A DNA stretch of 8,195 bases from RGIG3135 sp964477115 (GCA_964477115.1 CAYZCY010000050.1:1-8195); one strand, 5' to 3'; shown: positions 1 to 6,308, counted from the first letter of the stretch. A program made the numbers and translations. Notes: generated by a model not told the origin, from the sequence alone.

Positions 1-14
1 ACGCGCAAGGAGAT

Positions 15-43
15 ACTTTACTCCGATCCGCGATTGCTGTCAA
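15..43 (-). promoter_or_regulatory. Leftward sigma70-type promoter directed out of the window
   Basis: On the minus strand a perfect -35 box TTGACA (43 to 38) is followed after exactly 17 nt by TAAAGT (20 to 15), a 4/6 match to the -10 consensus. Transcription would begin near base 8 and run left, so the gene it serves lies outside the window and would be divergent from the CCA enzyme gene. An AT-rich palindrome sits one base upstream of the -35 box, where an UP element or operator would be expected. Confidence 0.5.
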
Positions 44-44
44 G

Positions 45-73
45 AAGAAATTTCAGAAATTTTGAAATTTCTT
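45..73. repeat. AT-rich perfect inverted repeat (11-bp arms, 7-nt centre)
   Basis: The arms AAGAAATTTCA (45-55) and TGAAATTTCTT (63-73) are exact reverse complements around the 7-nt centre GAAATTT. It lies directly upstream of the leftward TTGACA box, so it could be a regulator-binding site or an UP element. On the plus strand it ends in TTTCTTTT and could instead fold as an AT-rich terminator hairpin. The structure is certain; the function is inferred. Confidence 0.6.
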
Positions 74-164
74 TTATCCTTGACCGCTCAGCAGTCGGAA
101 GCATCCTCACGTCACTCGTGGAAAAATGCGGTTTGTACATAATAGCTCGCGTACAGAAATTAGC

Positions 165-186
165 AAGGGGTCTTTTGGACCTTTTT
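165..186 (+). terminator. Terminator-like hairpin upstream of the CCA gene
   Basis: AAGGGGTC (165-172) can pair with GACCTTTT (178-185) around a 5-nt loop. The core is four Watson-Crick pairs, extended by two G-U and two A-U pairs, and it runs into a T tract ending at 186. It could end a transcript entering from the left or act in the leader of the CCA gene. The stem is weak, so the call is tentative. Confidence 0.3.
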
Positions 187-307
187 GAAAAGTATTTCCC
201 GGTTTTTGCCGTCCTTCTCTACCTTGAACCATCAGCCCCCGATGCTTGCGGGCGACGCCATATTCATATATATGTAGGAAAGACTTTTGCTCGACATTGG
301 AGAACAC

Positions 308-1690
308 ATGGACGCTCATGCAGACCTCACGCCCAATGAGACCATTACCTTACCTCGCTTTGCCCTGAGCGCACTTGAGGCGCTTGAGGCTTTTGGCTAT
401 GAAGCCTGGATCGTTGGCGGCTTTGTGCGCGATGCCCTCCTTGGTCGACCGAGCAACGACATCGATATCGCCTGCGATGCCCACTGGGCTCAAGCAAAGA
501 CCGCATTTGAAGCAGCCGGCTTTGTCACCCACGAAACGGGAACCAAGCACGGGACCATTACGGTAATTGTCGAGGGCGAAGCCATTGAAGTTACCACCTA
601 TAGAGCCGACGGCTCCTATGCAGACGGACGGCATCCCAAAGACGTTACATATATAAGCAGTATAGAAGGCGATCTTGCGCGCAGGGACTTCACCATTAAC
701 GCTTTGGCCTACCACCCAAGGCGAGGTCTCATAGATGTCTATGGAGGTCTCGAAGATCTGCAACAAGGGCTCATTCGCACGGTGGGGATCGCCGACAAGC
801 GCTTTTCCGAGGACGCATTGCGCATCCTGAGAGGCTGCCGGTTCATGTCGCAACTCGGTTTCCGCATCGAAAGCGATACGCTGAGCGCCATGAAGAGCCA
901 CAAATGCCTTCTTCGCCGTGTTTCTCAAGAGCGCATTACGCACGAAATAGAGGGCCTTCTCCTAGGTGATCACGCCCACGATGCGCTCATGGAAAGCATA
1001 GACGTCATAAGCTTTGTCATGCCTGAGCTTCTAGCCATGAAAAACTGCGAGCAGCGAACTCCCTATCATATATATGATGTATGGGAGCATACGGCCTGGG
1101 TGGTTCAGCACACGCCGCCCCATCGTTTGGAGCGTTGGGCCGCGCTACTTCACGATTGCGGCAAGCCTGCAGCCAGTTTCATCGGCCCCGACGGGGTGGG
1201 ACACTTCTACGGCCACGCATTCGTGAGCGTAGAGCTCGGCAAAAGCCTTCTCGAGCGCTTCCTCATCGCCCCGTCCTTAAGGGACAGAATTCTTACCCTC
1301 GTGAAGTGCCACGATGACGTAATCGAGGCAAAGCCCCGCGCGGTGAAGAGAGCGCTTGCTCGCCTCGGCGGGGATGCCGAGCTTTTTGCCGCGCTGTGCA
1401 ACATCAAACGCGCCGACGCAATGTCCCAGGCACCTGAATGTATTGGGCGCGTCGAGTTGGCAAACGATCTCGAGCAAGTGCTCCACGAAGTGCTTGAACA
1501 GGATCAGGTGTTCAGCCTGAAGCAACTCGCCATTAAGGGCGGCGATATCTTATCTTTTGGCGTAGAGCCAGGACCTGTCGTGGGAGATACGCTTGCAGCA
1601 TGCCTTGATGCGGTGATTGACGAAAGAATCCCCAACGATCGGGAACGACTCATCGCATTCGCAAGCGACCACATCAAATCGAAGCAATAA
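308..1690 (+). CDS. cca: CCA tRNA nucleotidyltransferase, HD-domain type
   Basis: This enzyme adds or repairs the 3'-terminal CCA of tRNAs in the cytoplasm, using CTP and ATP without a nucleic acid template. The protein is 460 residues, normal for the bacterial class II family with an HD domain. The nucleotidyltransferase head shows VGGFVRDALLG (36-46) with metal-binding DID at 51-53 and a likely third carboxylate E94. Next come the RRDFTIN motif (125-131) and EDALRILRGCRF (168-179), typical of the nucleotide-recognition region. The HD phosphohydrolase-like half has H261, HDCGKP (282-287) and FYGH (300-303). I chose ATG 308 because GGAG lies 5 nt upstream and the N-terminus then matches the family. 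An in-frame TTG at 287, preceded by AGGAAAG, would add seven residues and is possible. In some bacteria CC- and A-adding activities are split between two paralogues; that cannot be judged from one gene. The gene is convergent with the next one, 16 bp away. Confidence 0.93.
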   Translation: MDAHADLTPNETITLPRFALSALEALEAFGYEAWIVGGFVRDALLGRPSNDIDIACDAHWAQAKTAFEAAGFVTHETGTKHGTITVIVEGEAIEVTTYRADGSYADGRHPKDVTYISSIEGDLARRDFTINALAYHPRRGLIDVYGGLEDLQQGLIRTVGIADKRFSEDALRILRGCRFMSQLGFRIESDTLSAMKSHKCLLRRVSQERITHEIEGLLLGDHAHDALMESIDVISFVMPELLAMKNCEQRTPYHIYDVWEHTAWVVQHTPPHRLERWAALLHDCGKPAASFIGPDGVGHFYGHAFVSVELGKSLLERFLIAPSLRDRILTLVKCHDDVIEAKPRAVKRALARLGGDAELFAALCNIKRADAMSQAPECIGRVELANDLEQVLHEVLEQDQVFSLKQLAIKGGDILSFGVEPGPVVGDTLAACLDAVIDERIPNDRERLIAFASDHIKSKQ

Positions 1691-1706
1691 GCCTCAGGTA
1701 ACAGTT

Positions 1707-2702
1707 CTACTGATCCTCGCGGTAATAGCGCATAACGTCGAGCTCCCACTGCTTACGGTTCGACTTGGCAACCGTGTCAAGGATCCCGCCCGCGGTAAGA
1801 GCAAGCGCGCCGCAGATGAACAGGCCCACGGCGAGCACCGCCGAAGGAAGCTTGCTCACAAATCCCGTGGCGGCGTATTCGGCGATGACGGGCACGCCTG
1901 CGCACAAGCCGAGCACGAACATGACAAGCGAGAGCAGGCCGAAGAAGAGCATGGGCTTGCCGTCCTTGCAAAGGCTTGCAATGGCGCGCAGCACCTTGGC
2001 GCCGTCACGCGCGGTGGAAAGCTTCGACGAGCTGCCCTCGGGGCGGTCGCGGTAGTCGATCGGAACCTCGACGACACGCCAGCGCTTGTCAACAGCGTGG
2101 ATGGAGATCTCCGTCTCTATCTGGAAGCCCTCGGAGAGCACCGGCATGGTCTTCACGAAGGCGCGCGTGAAAGCGCGGTAGCCGGTCATGACGTCACCGA
2201 AGGCGTGCCCGTAGATGACGCGGATGAGGAAACGTACAAGGTCATTGCCGAAGCCGTGGAAGGCGCGACTGTTCTCCTCGCCGTAGCTTCCGTTCGTGAG
2301 GCGATCCCCCACCGTCATGTCCGCGACCTCGAGGGCAAGCGGCTCGAGGAGCGCGGGCGCGGCCTCTGCCGGGTAGGTATCGTCGCCGTCGACCATGAGG
2401 AAGTAGTCCGCTTCGATTTCGCGGAACATGCTTCTCACCACGTTGCCCTTGCCCTGGCGGGATTCGTGGCGCACGACTGCGCCATGGGCGCAGGCGATGT
2501 CAGCCGTGTCGTCCGAGGAGTTGTTGTCGTAGACGTAAACGACGGCACGCGGAAGCACGCGGCTAAAGTCGTCTACCACCTTGGCGATGGTGACCGCCTC
2601 GTTGTAGCACGGAACGAGAACGGCTACGCCCTCGCCTGCGCGCACCGCATCGATGCGCTCTGATCTGTCACGCTCATTTTCTCCAAAGTGAAGCTTTTGC
2701 AC
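1707..2702 (-). CDS. Family 2 glycosyltransferase, polyprenyl/dolichyl-phosphate sugar synthase-like, membrane-anchored
   Basis: The protein (331 residues) most likely transfers a sugar from a nucleotide donor to a lipid carrier or envelope glycan at the cytoplasmic face of the membrane. The GT-A domain has VPCYNE (30-35), DNNSSDDT (59-66), the metal-binding DGDDTYP (105-111), GYRAFTR (174-180), GFQIETE (192-198) and RPEGSSSKL (220-228). This order fits the DPM1/GtrB-like branch. Two hydrophobic segments follow, about 251-273 and 285-305, with a short charged C-terminus, so the enzyme is probably anchored by a helical hairpin. The start is GTG at 2702, with AGAGAGG at 2714-2708 on the minus strand, 5 nt away. 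No flippase, polymerase or other glycan gene is adjacent, so donor and acceptor are unknown. It is divergent from the helicase gene and convergent with cca. Confidence 0.88.
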   Translation of the reverse strand: MQKLHFGENERDRSERIDAVRAGEGVAVLVPCYNEAVTIAKVVDDFSRVLPRAVVYVYDNNSSDDTADIACAHGAVVRHESRQGKGNVVRSMFREIEADYFLMVDGDDTYPAEAAPALLEPLALEVADMTVGDRLTNGSYGEENSRAFHGFGNDLVRFLIRVIYGHAFGDVMTGYRAFTRAFVKTMPVLSEGFQIETEISIHAVDKRWRVVEVPIDYRDRPEGSSSKLSTARDGAKVLRAIASLCKDGKPMLFFGLLSLVMFVLGLCAGVPVIAEYAATGFVSKLPSAVLAVGLFICGALALTAGGILDTVAKSNRKQWELDVMRYYREDQ

Positions 2703-2732
2703 GGCAACCTCTCTACAGACAAAGATGTCCCT

Positions 2733-2762
2733 ATTACAGCGTAGCTCTTAATCCTACTCCAA
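2733..2762 (-). promoter_or_regulatory. Candidate promoter for the glycosyltransferase gene
   Basis: On the minus strand TTGGAG (2762-2757), 18 nt of spacer and TGTAAT (2738-2733) form a reasonable sigma70-like pair. The start point would be about 25 nt upstream of the GTG codon. The -35 is only a 4/6 match, so confidence is limited. Confidence 0.35.
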
Positions 2763-2871
2763 AGCGCGCTCTTGCGCACGAAAGGATACGCCAGCGACCA
2801 AAATGATGGAAAACAGTAAACCCACGCACGATAAACTAACGCAGTCGCATTACCAGAAAGGATCCCCTCAC

Positions 2872-4344
2872 ATGACGAGCTTTGCCGAACTTGGCTTATC
2901 CGACAACGCGCTTCTCGCCGTAGATGCGCTTGGTTACACCGAACCCACACCCGTTCAGGAGCAAGCCATTCCCCTCATCCTTTCGGGGGTCGACTTGATT
3001 GCGGCGGCAAAGACGGGAACGGGAAAGACGGCGGCCTTCTGCCTGCCCTGCCTTGAGCGCATAAAGAAAACGAGAGTTCAAAAGAAGCCTCGCATGCTGG
3101 TCATCACCCCCACGCGAGAGCTTGCATCGCAGATTGCGGAAACCTGTCAGACGATCGCCAAGATCAGCAAGCATCGCATTGCCAGCGTAGTGGGCGGCGT
3201 ATCCATAGAGAGCCAAATCAAACGCTTGTGCGCGGGCGTTGATGTACTTATCGCAACACCCGGACGACTCATCGACCTCATGAACCAAGACGCGGTTGAC
3301 CTCGACGGGGTCGAAATACTGGTGCTCGATGAAGCCGACCGTATGCTCGATATGGGCTTTCTGCCCTCGATGCGCACCATTGTGAAGGCCACACCCGAGT
3401 CTCGCCAGACCCTGCTGTTCTCCGCCACGGTCGACAAATCGATTCGAAAGCAGATGGATTCGCTCCTTCGCGATCCGCAGCTCATTCAAATCGCCCACAA
3501 GGGAGAAACGGCAGACAAGGTAAGGCAGTACGTGGTTCACGTGCCGCAGACGCTCAAGTTCGACCTGCTTAAAGCGACTTTTAAAAAGTACGGCCATAAG
3601 CGCGTCATCGTGTTCGCTCGCACCAGACACCGCGCTGATTCAACATGCAGAAGGCTCAAGAAGCTCGGTTACCACGCCGAAGCGCTTCATTCCGATCGCA
3701 GCCAAAACCAACGCGACAGAGCCCTGCGCAACTTCGCTTCGGGAGAGACCGATATCCTGGTTGCCACGGATGTGCTCGCACGCGGCATAGATGTCGAAGG
3801 GGTGGCCTATGTGGTCAACTTTGACATTCCCAACATCGCCGAAGATTACGTGCACCGCATCGGACGAACGGGACGCGCCGGCTCGGAGGGCTTTGCCGTC
3901 TCCTTCGTCACGCCGGAAACGGCTTCCGATTTGGCCGAGATTGAGAAGTTCATCAAGCTGACCATTCCGGTCATCGAGATCGAAGGTTTTGACGTCGAAG
4001 CAGCCGCCGCCGAGGCGGTCGAGCGCGCCAACAGGGCGCAGGCAAAGCGCGACCCCGATGTAGCGCAAGCCGTCCACGAGCTCAAGAAAAAGCAGAAGCG
4101 CAAGGAGAAGGCACGCGAACGAGCGGCCGAAGAGGCCCTGCGTGAGGAAACTGGCAAAGCCAAGGGAGCAACCAAAGGAAAGGCTGCAGGCAAAAGGAAG
4201 CCGTCAGGCAAAACGGGCATAACAGGCGGAAATGCGAAAGCCAAGGGAAAGGCAAAGCGCGCTCCAAGGAAAGCCAAAGCCCAATCCAAAGCTAAATCGA
4301 TAACAAGCGGCTCAAGACGAGGCGGGAAGCCGAAGAGAGCTTAA
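2872..4344 (+). CDS. DEAD-box ATP-dependent RNA helicase (RhlE-like) with long basic tail
   Basis: An ATP-driven RNA-unwinding enzyme expected to act in ribosome assembly, mRNA decay or cold adaptation. The protein is 490 residues. All core motifs are intact: the Q-motif region from F4 to Q29, motif I AAKTGTGKT (45-53), TPTREL (79-84), TPGR (129-132), DEAD (153-156), SAT (184-186), ATDVLARGID and HRIGRTGR (328-335). The helicase core ends near residue 370. It is followed by about 115 residues: a charged, probably helical part, then a Lys/Ala/Gly/Arg-rich low-complexity tail, as in RNA-binding C-terminal extensions of RhlE-type helicases. I chose ATG 2872 because AAAGGA (2857-2862) lies 9 nt upstream and the Q-motif follows at once. 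An in-frame ATG at 2803 would add 23 residues but lacks a well-placed binding site. Assignment to RhlE rather than CshA or DeaD is by general resemblance only. Confidence 0.93.
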   Translation: MTSFAELGLSDNALLAVDALGYTEPTPVQEQAIPLILSGVDLIAAAKTGTGKTAAFCLPCLERIKKTRVQKKPRMLVITPTRELASQIAETCQTIAKISKHRIASVVGGVSIESQIKRLCAGVDVLIATPGRLIDLMNQDAVDLDGVEILVLDEADRMLDMGFLPSMRTIVKATPESRQTLLFSATVDKSIRKQMDSLLRDPQLIQIAHKGETADKVRQYVVHVPQTLKFDLLKATFKKYGHKRVIVFARTRHRADSTCRRLKKLGYHAEALHSDRSQNQRDRALRNFASGETDILVATDVLARGIDVEGVAYVVNFDIPNIAEDYVHRIGRTGRAGSEGFAVSFVTPETASDLAEIEKFIKLTIPVIEIEGFDVEAAAAEAVERANRAQAKRDPDVAQAVHELKKKQKRKEKARERAAEEALREETGKAKGATKGKAAGKRKPSGKTGITGGNAKAKGKAKRAPRKAKAQSKAKSITSGSRRGGKPKRA

Positions 4345-4360
4345 GCCGGCAAGCCGGTTT
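4343..4360 (+). terminator. Weak hairpin after the helicase gene
   Basis: AAGCCGG (4343-4349) can pair with CCGGTTT (4354-4360) around the loop CAAG, with one G-U pair. It overlaps the stop codon. The T run is only three bases, so it may be a weak or Rho-assisted end, or no terminator at all. Confidence 0.3.
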
Positions 4361-4484
4361 ACAGGTCATATGTACAGCAACTGTTGAAATTGCCGTAAAA
4401 ATAATCCCGTTCACCGCCAGCGCGCGCAATGCATGAGTTAAGGGGTATATCTTTTGGGTAGCACTCAAGGGGAAGGAAGTGTTG

Positions 4485-4889
4485 ATGAAAATCGCCGTTG
4501 CCTGCAATGGTATGAGCGTGTCGCCTCACGCTGCTCAGTGTGAGAGCTTCATGTGCTACAACATCAACAAGGGTGTCATTACGGAATGCCGCAACCTTCC
4601 CAACATGGGCATTACTAGCGCCGAAGGCGCAGATCTCATCAAGAGCGCAGGCTTCGACGTTTTAATCACCGGCGGCATCGACCTGGATATGGCTGATGCT
4701 CTGTGCGACTGCGGCGTCGAAGTAGTAGCTGGTACCGAGGGAACGGCCCGTGAGGTCGTTGACTCCTATATCAACAGCACACTCATGGGCGCGACGAAGC
4801 TCTGCAATGCAGCCTTCGAAGAGCACGATCCCGAGGATCAGGATGTCGAAGACGCCTTCCAGAAAATGGCGATCTCGCTCGGTCTCTAA
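4485..4889 (+). CDS. NifX/NifB-type dinitrogenase iron-molybdenum cofactor-binding family protein
   Basis: A small cytoplasmic protein of 134 residues with the fold of the NifX/NafY/NifB C-terminal family, whose members bind or carry iron-sulfur or iron-molybdenum clusters. It starts MKIAVACNGM, then VSPHAAQCESF (12-22), which corresponds to the family's usual VSxHFGxCxxF segment. VLITGGI (59-65) and VEVVAGTEGTAREVVDSYI (78-96) fit the family's second half. It has seven cysteines (7, 19, 24, 35, 74, 76, 107), including a C-x-C pair, so a cluster or metal is plausible. No nitrogenase or molybdenum gene is nearby, so its partner is unknown and a role in nitrogen fixation should not be assumed. 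I chose ATG 4485 because GGAAGGA (4471-4477) lies 7 nt upstream. The GTG at 4479 is too close to that site. It appears monocistronic with its own terminator. A possible -10 (TATATC, 4446-4451) has no clear -35. Confidence 0.82.
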   Translation: MKIAVACNGMSVSPHAAQCESFMCYNINKGVITECRNLPNMGITSAEGADLIKSAGFDVLITGGIDLDMADALCDCGVEVVAGTEGTAREVVDSYINSTLMGATKLCNAAFEEHDPEDQDVEDAFQKMAISLGL

Positions 4890-4911
4890 GATCTAAAGCA
4901 TAGCAATTTGG

Positions 4912-4936
4912 AAATGCCGCTCGATGCGGCATTTTT
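4912..4936 (+). terminator. Intrinsic terminator of the NifX-like gene
   Basis: AAATGCCGC (4912-4920) pairs perfectly with GCGGCATTT (4926-4934) around the loop TCGAT and ends in TTTTT. It begins 23 nt after the stop codon. It faces the rplT terminator on the other strand, so the two convergent units are each insulated. Confidence 0.9.
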
Positions 4937-4969
4937 CATGCCCTCGATCAGCTACCTGAACCACCGCGC

Positions 4970-5005
4970 AAAAAAGGCGCCCGGCTTTCTGCAGCCGAAC
5001 GCCTT
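4970..5005 (-). terminator. Intrinsic terminator of the infC-rpmI-rplT operon
   Basis: On the minus strand AAGGCGTTCGGC (5005-4994) pairs with GCCGGGCGCCTT (4985-4974) over 12 positions. Two of these are U-G wobbles; the loop is 8 nt. A run of six T's (4975-4970) overlaps the end of the stem. It begins 28 nt after the rplT stop codon. Confidence 0.9.
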
Positions 5006-5033
5006 GATGAGCGAATGAGTTTTGCCCGAAAGA

Positions 5034-5387
5034 CTACAGAGCCTTCTTAGCAACCTCGGTGAGCGCAGCAAAAGCAGCTGCATCGTTAACGGCGAGGTCA
5101 GCGAGAACCTTGCGGTCGAGCTCAACGCCAGCCTTCTTCAGACCGTTCATGAACACGGAGTAGGACATGCCGTTGATGCGGGCAGCAGCGTTGATGCGGG
5201 TGATCCAGAGGCGGCGGATCTCACGCTTCTTGTTACGACGATCGCGATATGCATACTGGAGAGAATGCTGAACCTGCTCTTTAGCAGCACGATAGGAACG
5301 GGACTTTGCGCCATAGTAGCCCTTAGCGCGGGCGAGCATGGTGCGACGCTTCTTGCGAGCGTGAATAGAACGCTTTACACGAGCCAT
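5034..5387 (-). CDS. rplT: 50S ribosomal protein L20
   Basis: L20 binds 23S rRNA early in assembly of the large ribosomal subunit. In several bacteria it also represses its own operon by binding the mRNA. The protein is 117 residues, the normal length. The very basic N-terminal extension begins MARVKRSIHARKKRR, and the family signature KKREIRRLWITRINAA is at 53-68. The start is ATG 5387 with AAAGGAG at 5404-5398, 10 nt upstream. It is the last gene of the operon, 22 nt after rpmI, and is followed by a strong terminator. If the operon is attenuated in its leader, L20 is one candidate effector, by analogy with Bacillus subtilis. Confidence 0.98.
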   Translation of the reverse strand: MARVKRSIHARKKRRTMLARAKGYYGAKSRSYRAAKEQVQHSLQYAYRDRRNKKREIRRLWITRINAAARINGMSYSVFMNGLKKAGVELDRKVLADLAVNDAAAFAALTEVAKKAL

Positions 5388-5409
5388 TTCTTAATCACTC
5401 CTTTTTGAA

Positions 5410-5607
5410 CTAGCGAAGGCCGAGCTGACGGGAAACGACCTTGTTGTCGGCCGCTGCAAGCTCCGTCTCATGACGGAAGTTGCGCTTACGCTTCGGGGAC
5501 TTCTTGGTGAGGATATGGCTCTTGTAAGCCTTGGAACGCATGATCTTGCCGGAACCGGTGACGCGGAAACGCTTAGCGGTGCCGCGGTGGGTCTTCATCT
5601 TAGGCAT
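5410..5607 (-). CDS. rpmI: 50S ribosomal protein L35
   Basis: L35 is a small basic protein of the large ribosomal subunit. At 65 residues it has the usual length and the family start MPKMKTHRGTAKRFRVTGSG, followed by the conserved KKSPKRKRN stretch (35-43) and a typical C-terminus. It starts at ATG 5607 with AAAGGA (5621-5616) 8 nt upstream, inside the end of infC. The gene overlaps infC by 8 nt, which suggests translational coupling, and lies 22 nt before rplT. The order infC-rpmI-rplT is widely conserved in bacteria. Confidence 0.98.
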   Translation of the reverse strand: MPKMKTHRGTAKRFRVTGSGKIMRSKAYKSHILTKKSPKRKRNFRHETELAAADNKVVSRQLGLR

Positions 5608-6172
5608 CTTGCTCGTCCTTTCCTTTTTCCTTCTTAACTTCCTTTTTCTTCTTTACTATTGAGGGATGCGGGCCGATCATCATGTGCATGTTGCGACCCT
5701 CCATCTTCGGCTGACTCTCAACAACTGCTACGTCCTTGAGATCGTCAGCGAGTCTTGCCAAAAGCTCGATGCCCAGCTTGTTGTGAGCAATTTCGCGACC
5801 GCGGAACATGATCGTGATCTTGACCTTGTTCCCAGCCTCAAGGAAACGAATGATGGCCTTCTTCTTGGTCTCATAGTCGCCCACATCGATCTTGATGCGG
5901 AACTTGATTTCCTTGACCTCGATCTTCTTCTGGTTCTTGCGCGCCTGCTTGGCTTTGATAGCTTGGTCATACTTGAACTTGCCGTAGTCCATGATGCGGC
6001 ACACCGGCGGGTCAGCATTCGGTGCGATCTCTACGAGATCGAGACCAGCTTCGTCAGCAATGCGCTGCGCCTGGGAGACGGGGTAAATTCCCATCTGTTC
6101 GCCCTCGGAGCTAATCAAACGACACTCACGGACGGTAATTTCGTCGTTGAGCCTAGGCTCTTGAGCAGCTAT
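5600..6172 (-). CDS. infC: Translation initiation factor IF-3, apparent AUA start codon
   Basis: IF3 binds the 30S subunit, prevents premature joining of 50S and rejects wrong start codons. With the start proposed here the protein is 190 residues. The N-terminal domain includes NDEITVRECRL (9-19) and the linker region contains PPVCRIMDYGKFKY (55-68). The C-terminal domain has KVKITIMFRGREIAH (116-130), followed by GRNMHMMIGP and a lysine-rich tail. A perfect AAGGAGG lies at 6187-6181 (minus strand). The in-frame GTG at 6181-6179 shares a base with it and cannot use it. ATA at 6172-6170 is spaced 8 nt away, and then seven residues precede the conserved NDEI, as in B. subtilis IF3. Non-canonical starts (AUU, AUC, AUA) are a known hallmark of infC, letting IF3 repress its own translation. 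If the GTG were used, the protein would be 193 residues. The gene overlaps rpmI by 8 nt and has a long regulated leader. Confidence 0.95.
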   Translation of the reverse strand: MAAQEPRLNDEITVRECRLISSEGEQMGIYPVSQAQRIADEAGLDLVEIAPNADPPVCRIMDYGKFKYDQAIKAKQARKNQKKIEVKEIKFRIKIDVGDYETKKKAIIRFLEAGNKVKITIMFRGREIAHNKLGIELLARLADDLKDVAVVESQPKMEGRNMHMMIGPHPSIVKKKKEVKKEKGKDEQDA

Positions 6173-6180
6173 CGCGCTCA

Positions 6181-6187
6181 CCTCCTT
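6181..6187 (-). promoter_or_regulatory. Ribosome binding site that decides the infC start
   Basis: AAGGAGG on the minus strand ends at 6181, 8 nt before ATA 6172. Its last G is also the first base of the GTG at 6181-6179, so that GTG cannot be the start served by this site. The spacing is ideal for the ATA codon. Confidence 0.75.
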
Positions 6188-6204
6188 TTCGTGCTTCGCA
6201 CATC

Positions 6205-6236
6205 AAAAAACCCGCGGCGCTTGCACACCGCGGGTT
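6205..6236 (-). terminator. Intrinsic terminator in the infC leader (attenuator)
   Basis: On the minus strand AACCCGCGG (6236-6228) pairs perfectly with CCGCGGGTT (6217-6209) around a 10-nt loop, and the T tract runs to 6205. It ends 33 nt before the infC start codon and about 108 nt after the predicted operon promoter's start point. It could also end read-through from the membrane-protein genes, whose last stop is 145 nt upstream. Its place between the promoter and infC makes an attenuator the better reading. Confidence 0.85.
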
Positions 6237-6279
6237 CATTCATAACTATGGCTTTACAGCCCGTTTATTCGAATGACCC
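6232..6279 (-). promoter_or_regulatory. Candidate antiterminator in the infC leader
   Basis: On the minus strand GGGTCATTC (6279-6271) can pair with GAATGAACCC (6241-6232) over nine base pairs with one bulged A. It encloses a small GGCT-GTAA-AGCC hairpin (6261-6250). The 3' arm uses AACCC, which is also the start of the terminator stem, so the two folds exclude each other. This is the classic layout of a transcription attenuator. The ligand is unknown; L20 is a natural candidate from B. subtilis. Confidence 0.5.
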
Positions 6280-6281
6280 AT
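6246..6281 (-). CDS. Possible 11-codon leader ORF upstream of infC
   Basis: ATG at 6281 opens a frame reading MGHSNKRAVKP and stopping at TAG 6248-6246, preceded by AAGG 6 nt upstream. It covers the 5' arm of the proposed antiterminator, so a translating ribosome would affect folding of the leader. The binding site is weak and so short a frame can occur by chance. Confidence 0.25.
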   Translation of the reverse strand: MGHSNKRAVKP

Positions 6282-6308
6282 CAGCAGCCTTAAGCGCCGA
6301 ATCAGGTG

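Larger units (their letters stand above)
1..307. other. Intergenic region left of the CCA-adding enzyme gene
   Basis: I see no convincing gene in this stretch. Open frames that cross it have poor starts, no family resemblance and run into the CCA gene in another frame. It is more AT-rich than its surroundings. It holds a leftward promoter at its left edge, an AT-rich perfect inverted repeat at 45-73, and a hairpin followed by a T run at 165-186. No good rightward promoter for the CCA gene was found; CATAAT at 138-143 is a -10-like hexamer without a matching -35. Confidence 0.6.

Noticed and set aside
107..319. A 70-codon minus-strand frame in the left intergenic region
   Set aside because: No ribosome binding site or family resemblance, and it overlaps the cca start.
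34..339. A plus-strand frame of about 100 codons in the left intergenic region
   Set aside because: It starts at TTG inside the region next to a strong leftward promoter, covers two hairpins, overlaps the start of cca in another frame and has no recognisable content.
1617..2663. A 348-codon plus-strand open frame across the glycosyltransferase gene
   Set aside because: It is antisense to a gene with clear family motifs, has a composition rich in His, Arg, Glu and Ala typical of GC-rich shadow frames, no recognisable domain, and its start lies inside cca.
2764..2780. GCGC-type dyad in the helicase upstream region
   Set aside because: Only about four base pairs and no T tract; likely chance in GC-rich sequence.
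2896..3630. A 244-codon minus-strand open frame inside the helicase gene
   Set aside because: It lies opposite the fully intact DEAD-box core and shows no family resemblance or good ribosome binding site; it is a shadow.
4384..4405. TTGAAA followed by an AATAAT-like box as a promoter of the NifX-like gene
   Set aside because: The spacing between the boxes is only about 10 nt, far from the 16-18 nt required.
6179..6181. GTG as the infC start
   Set aside because: It overlaps the Shine-Dalgarno sequence, leaving no spacing; ATA 6172 is correctly spaced and fits IF3 length.
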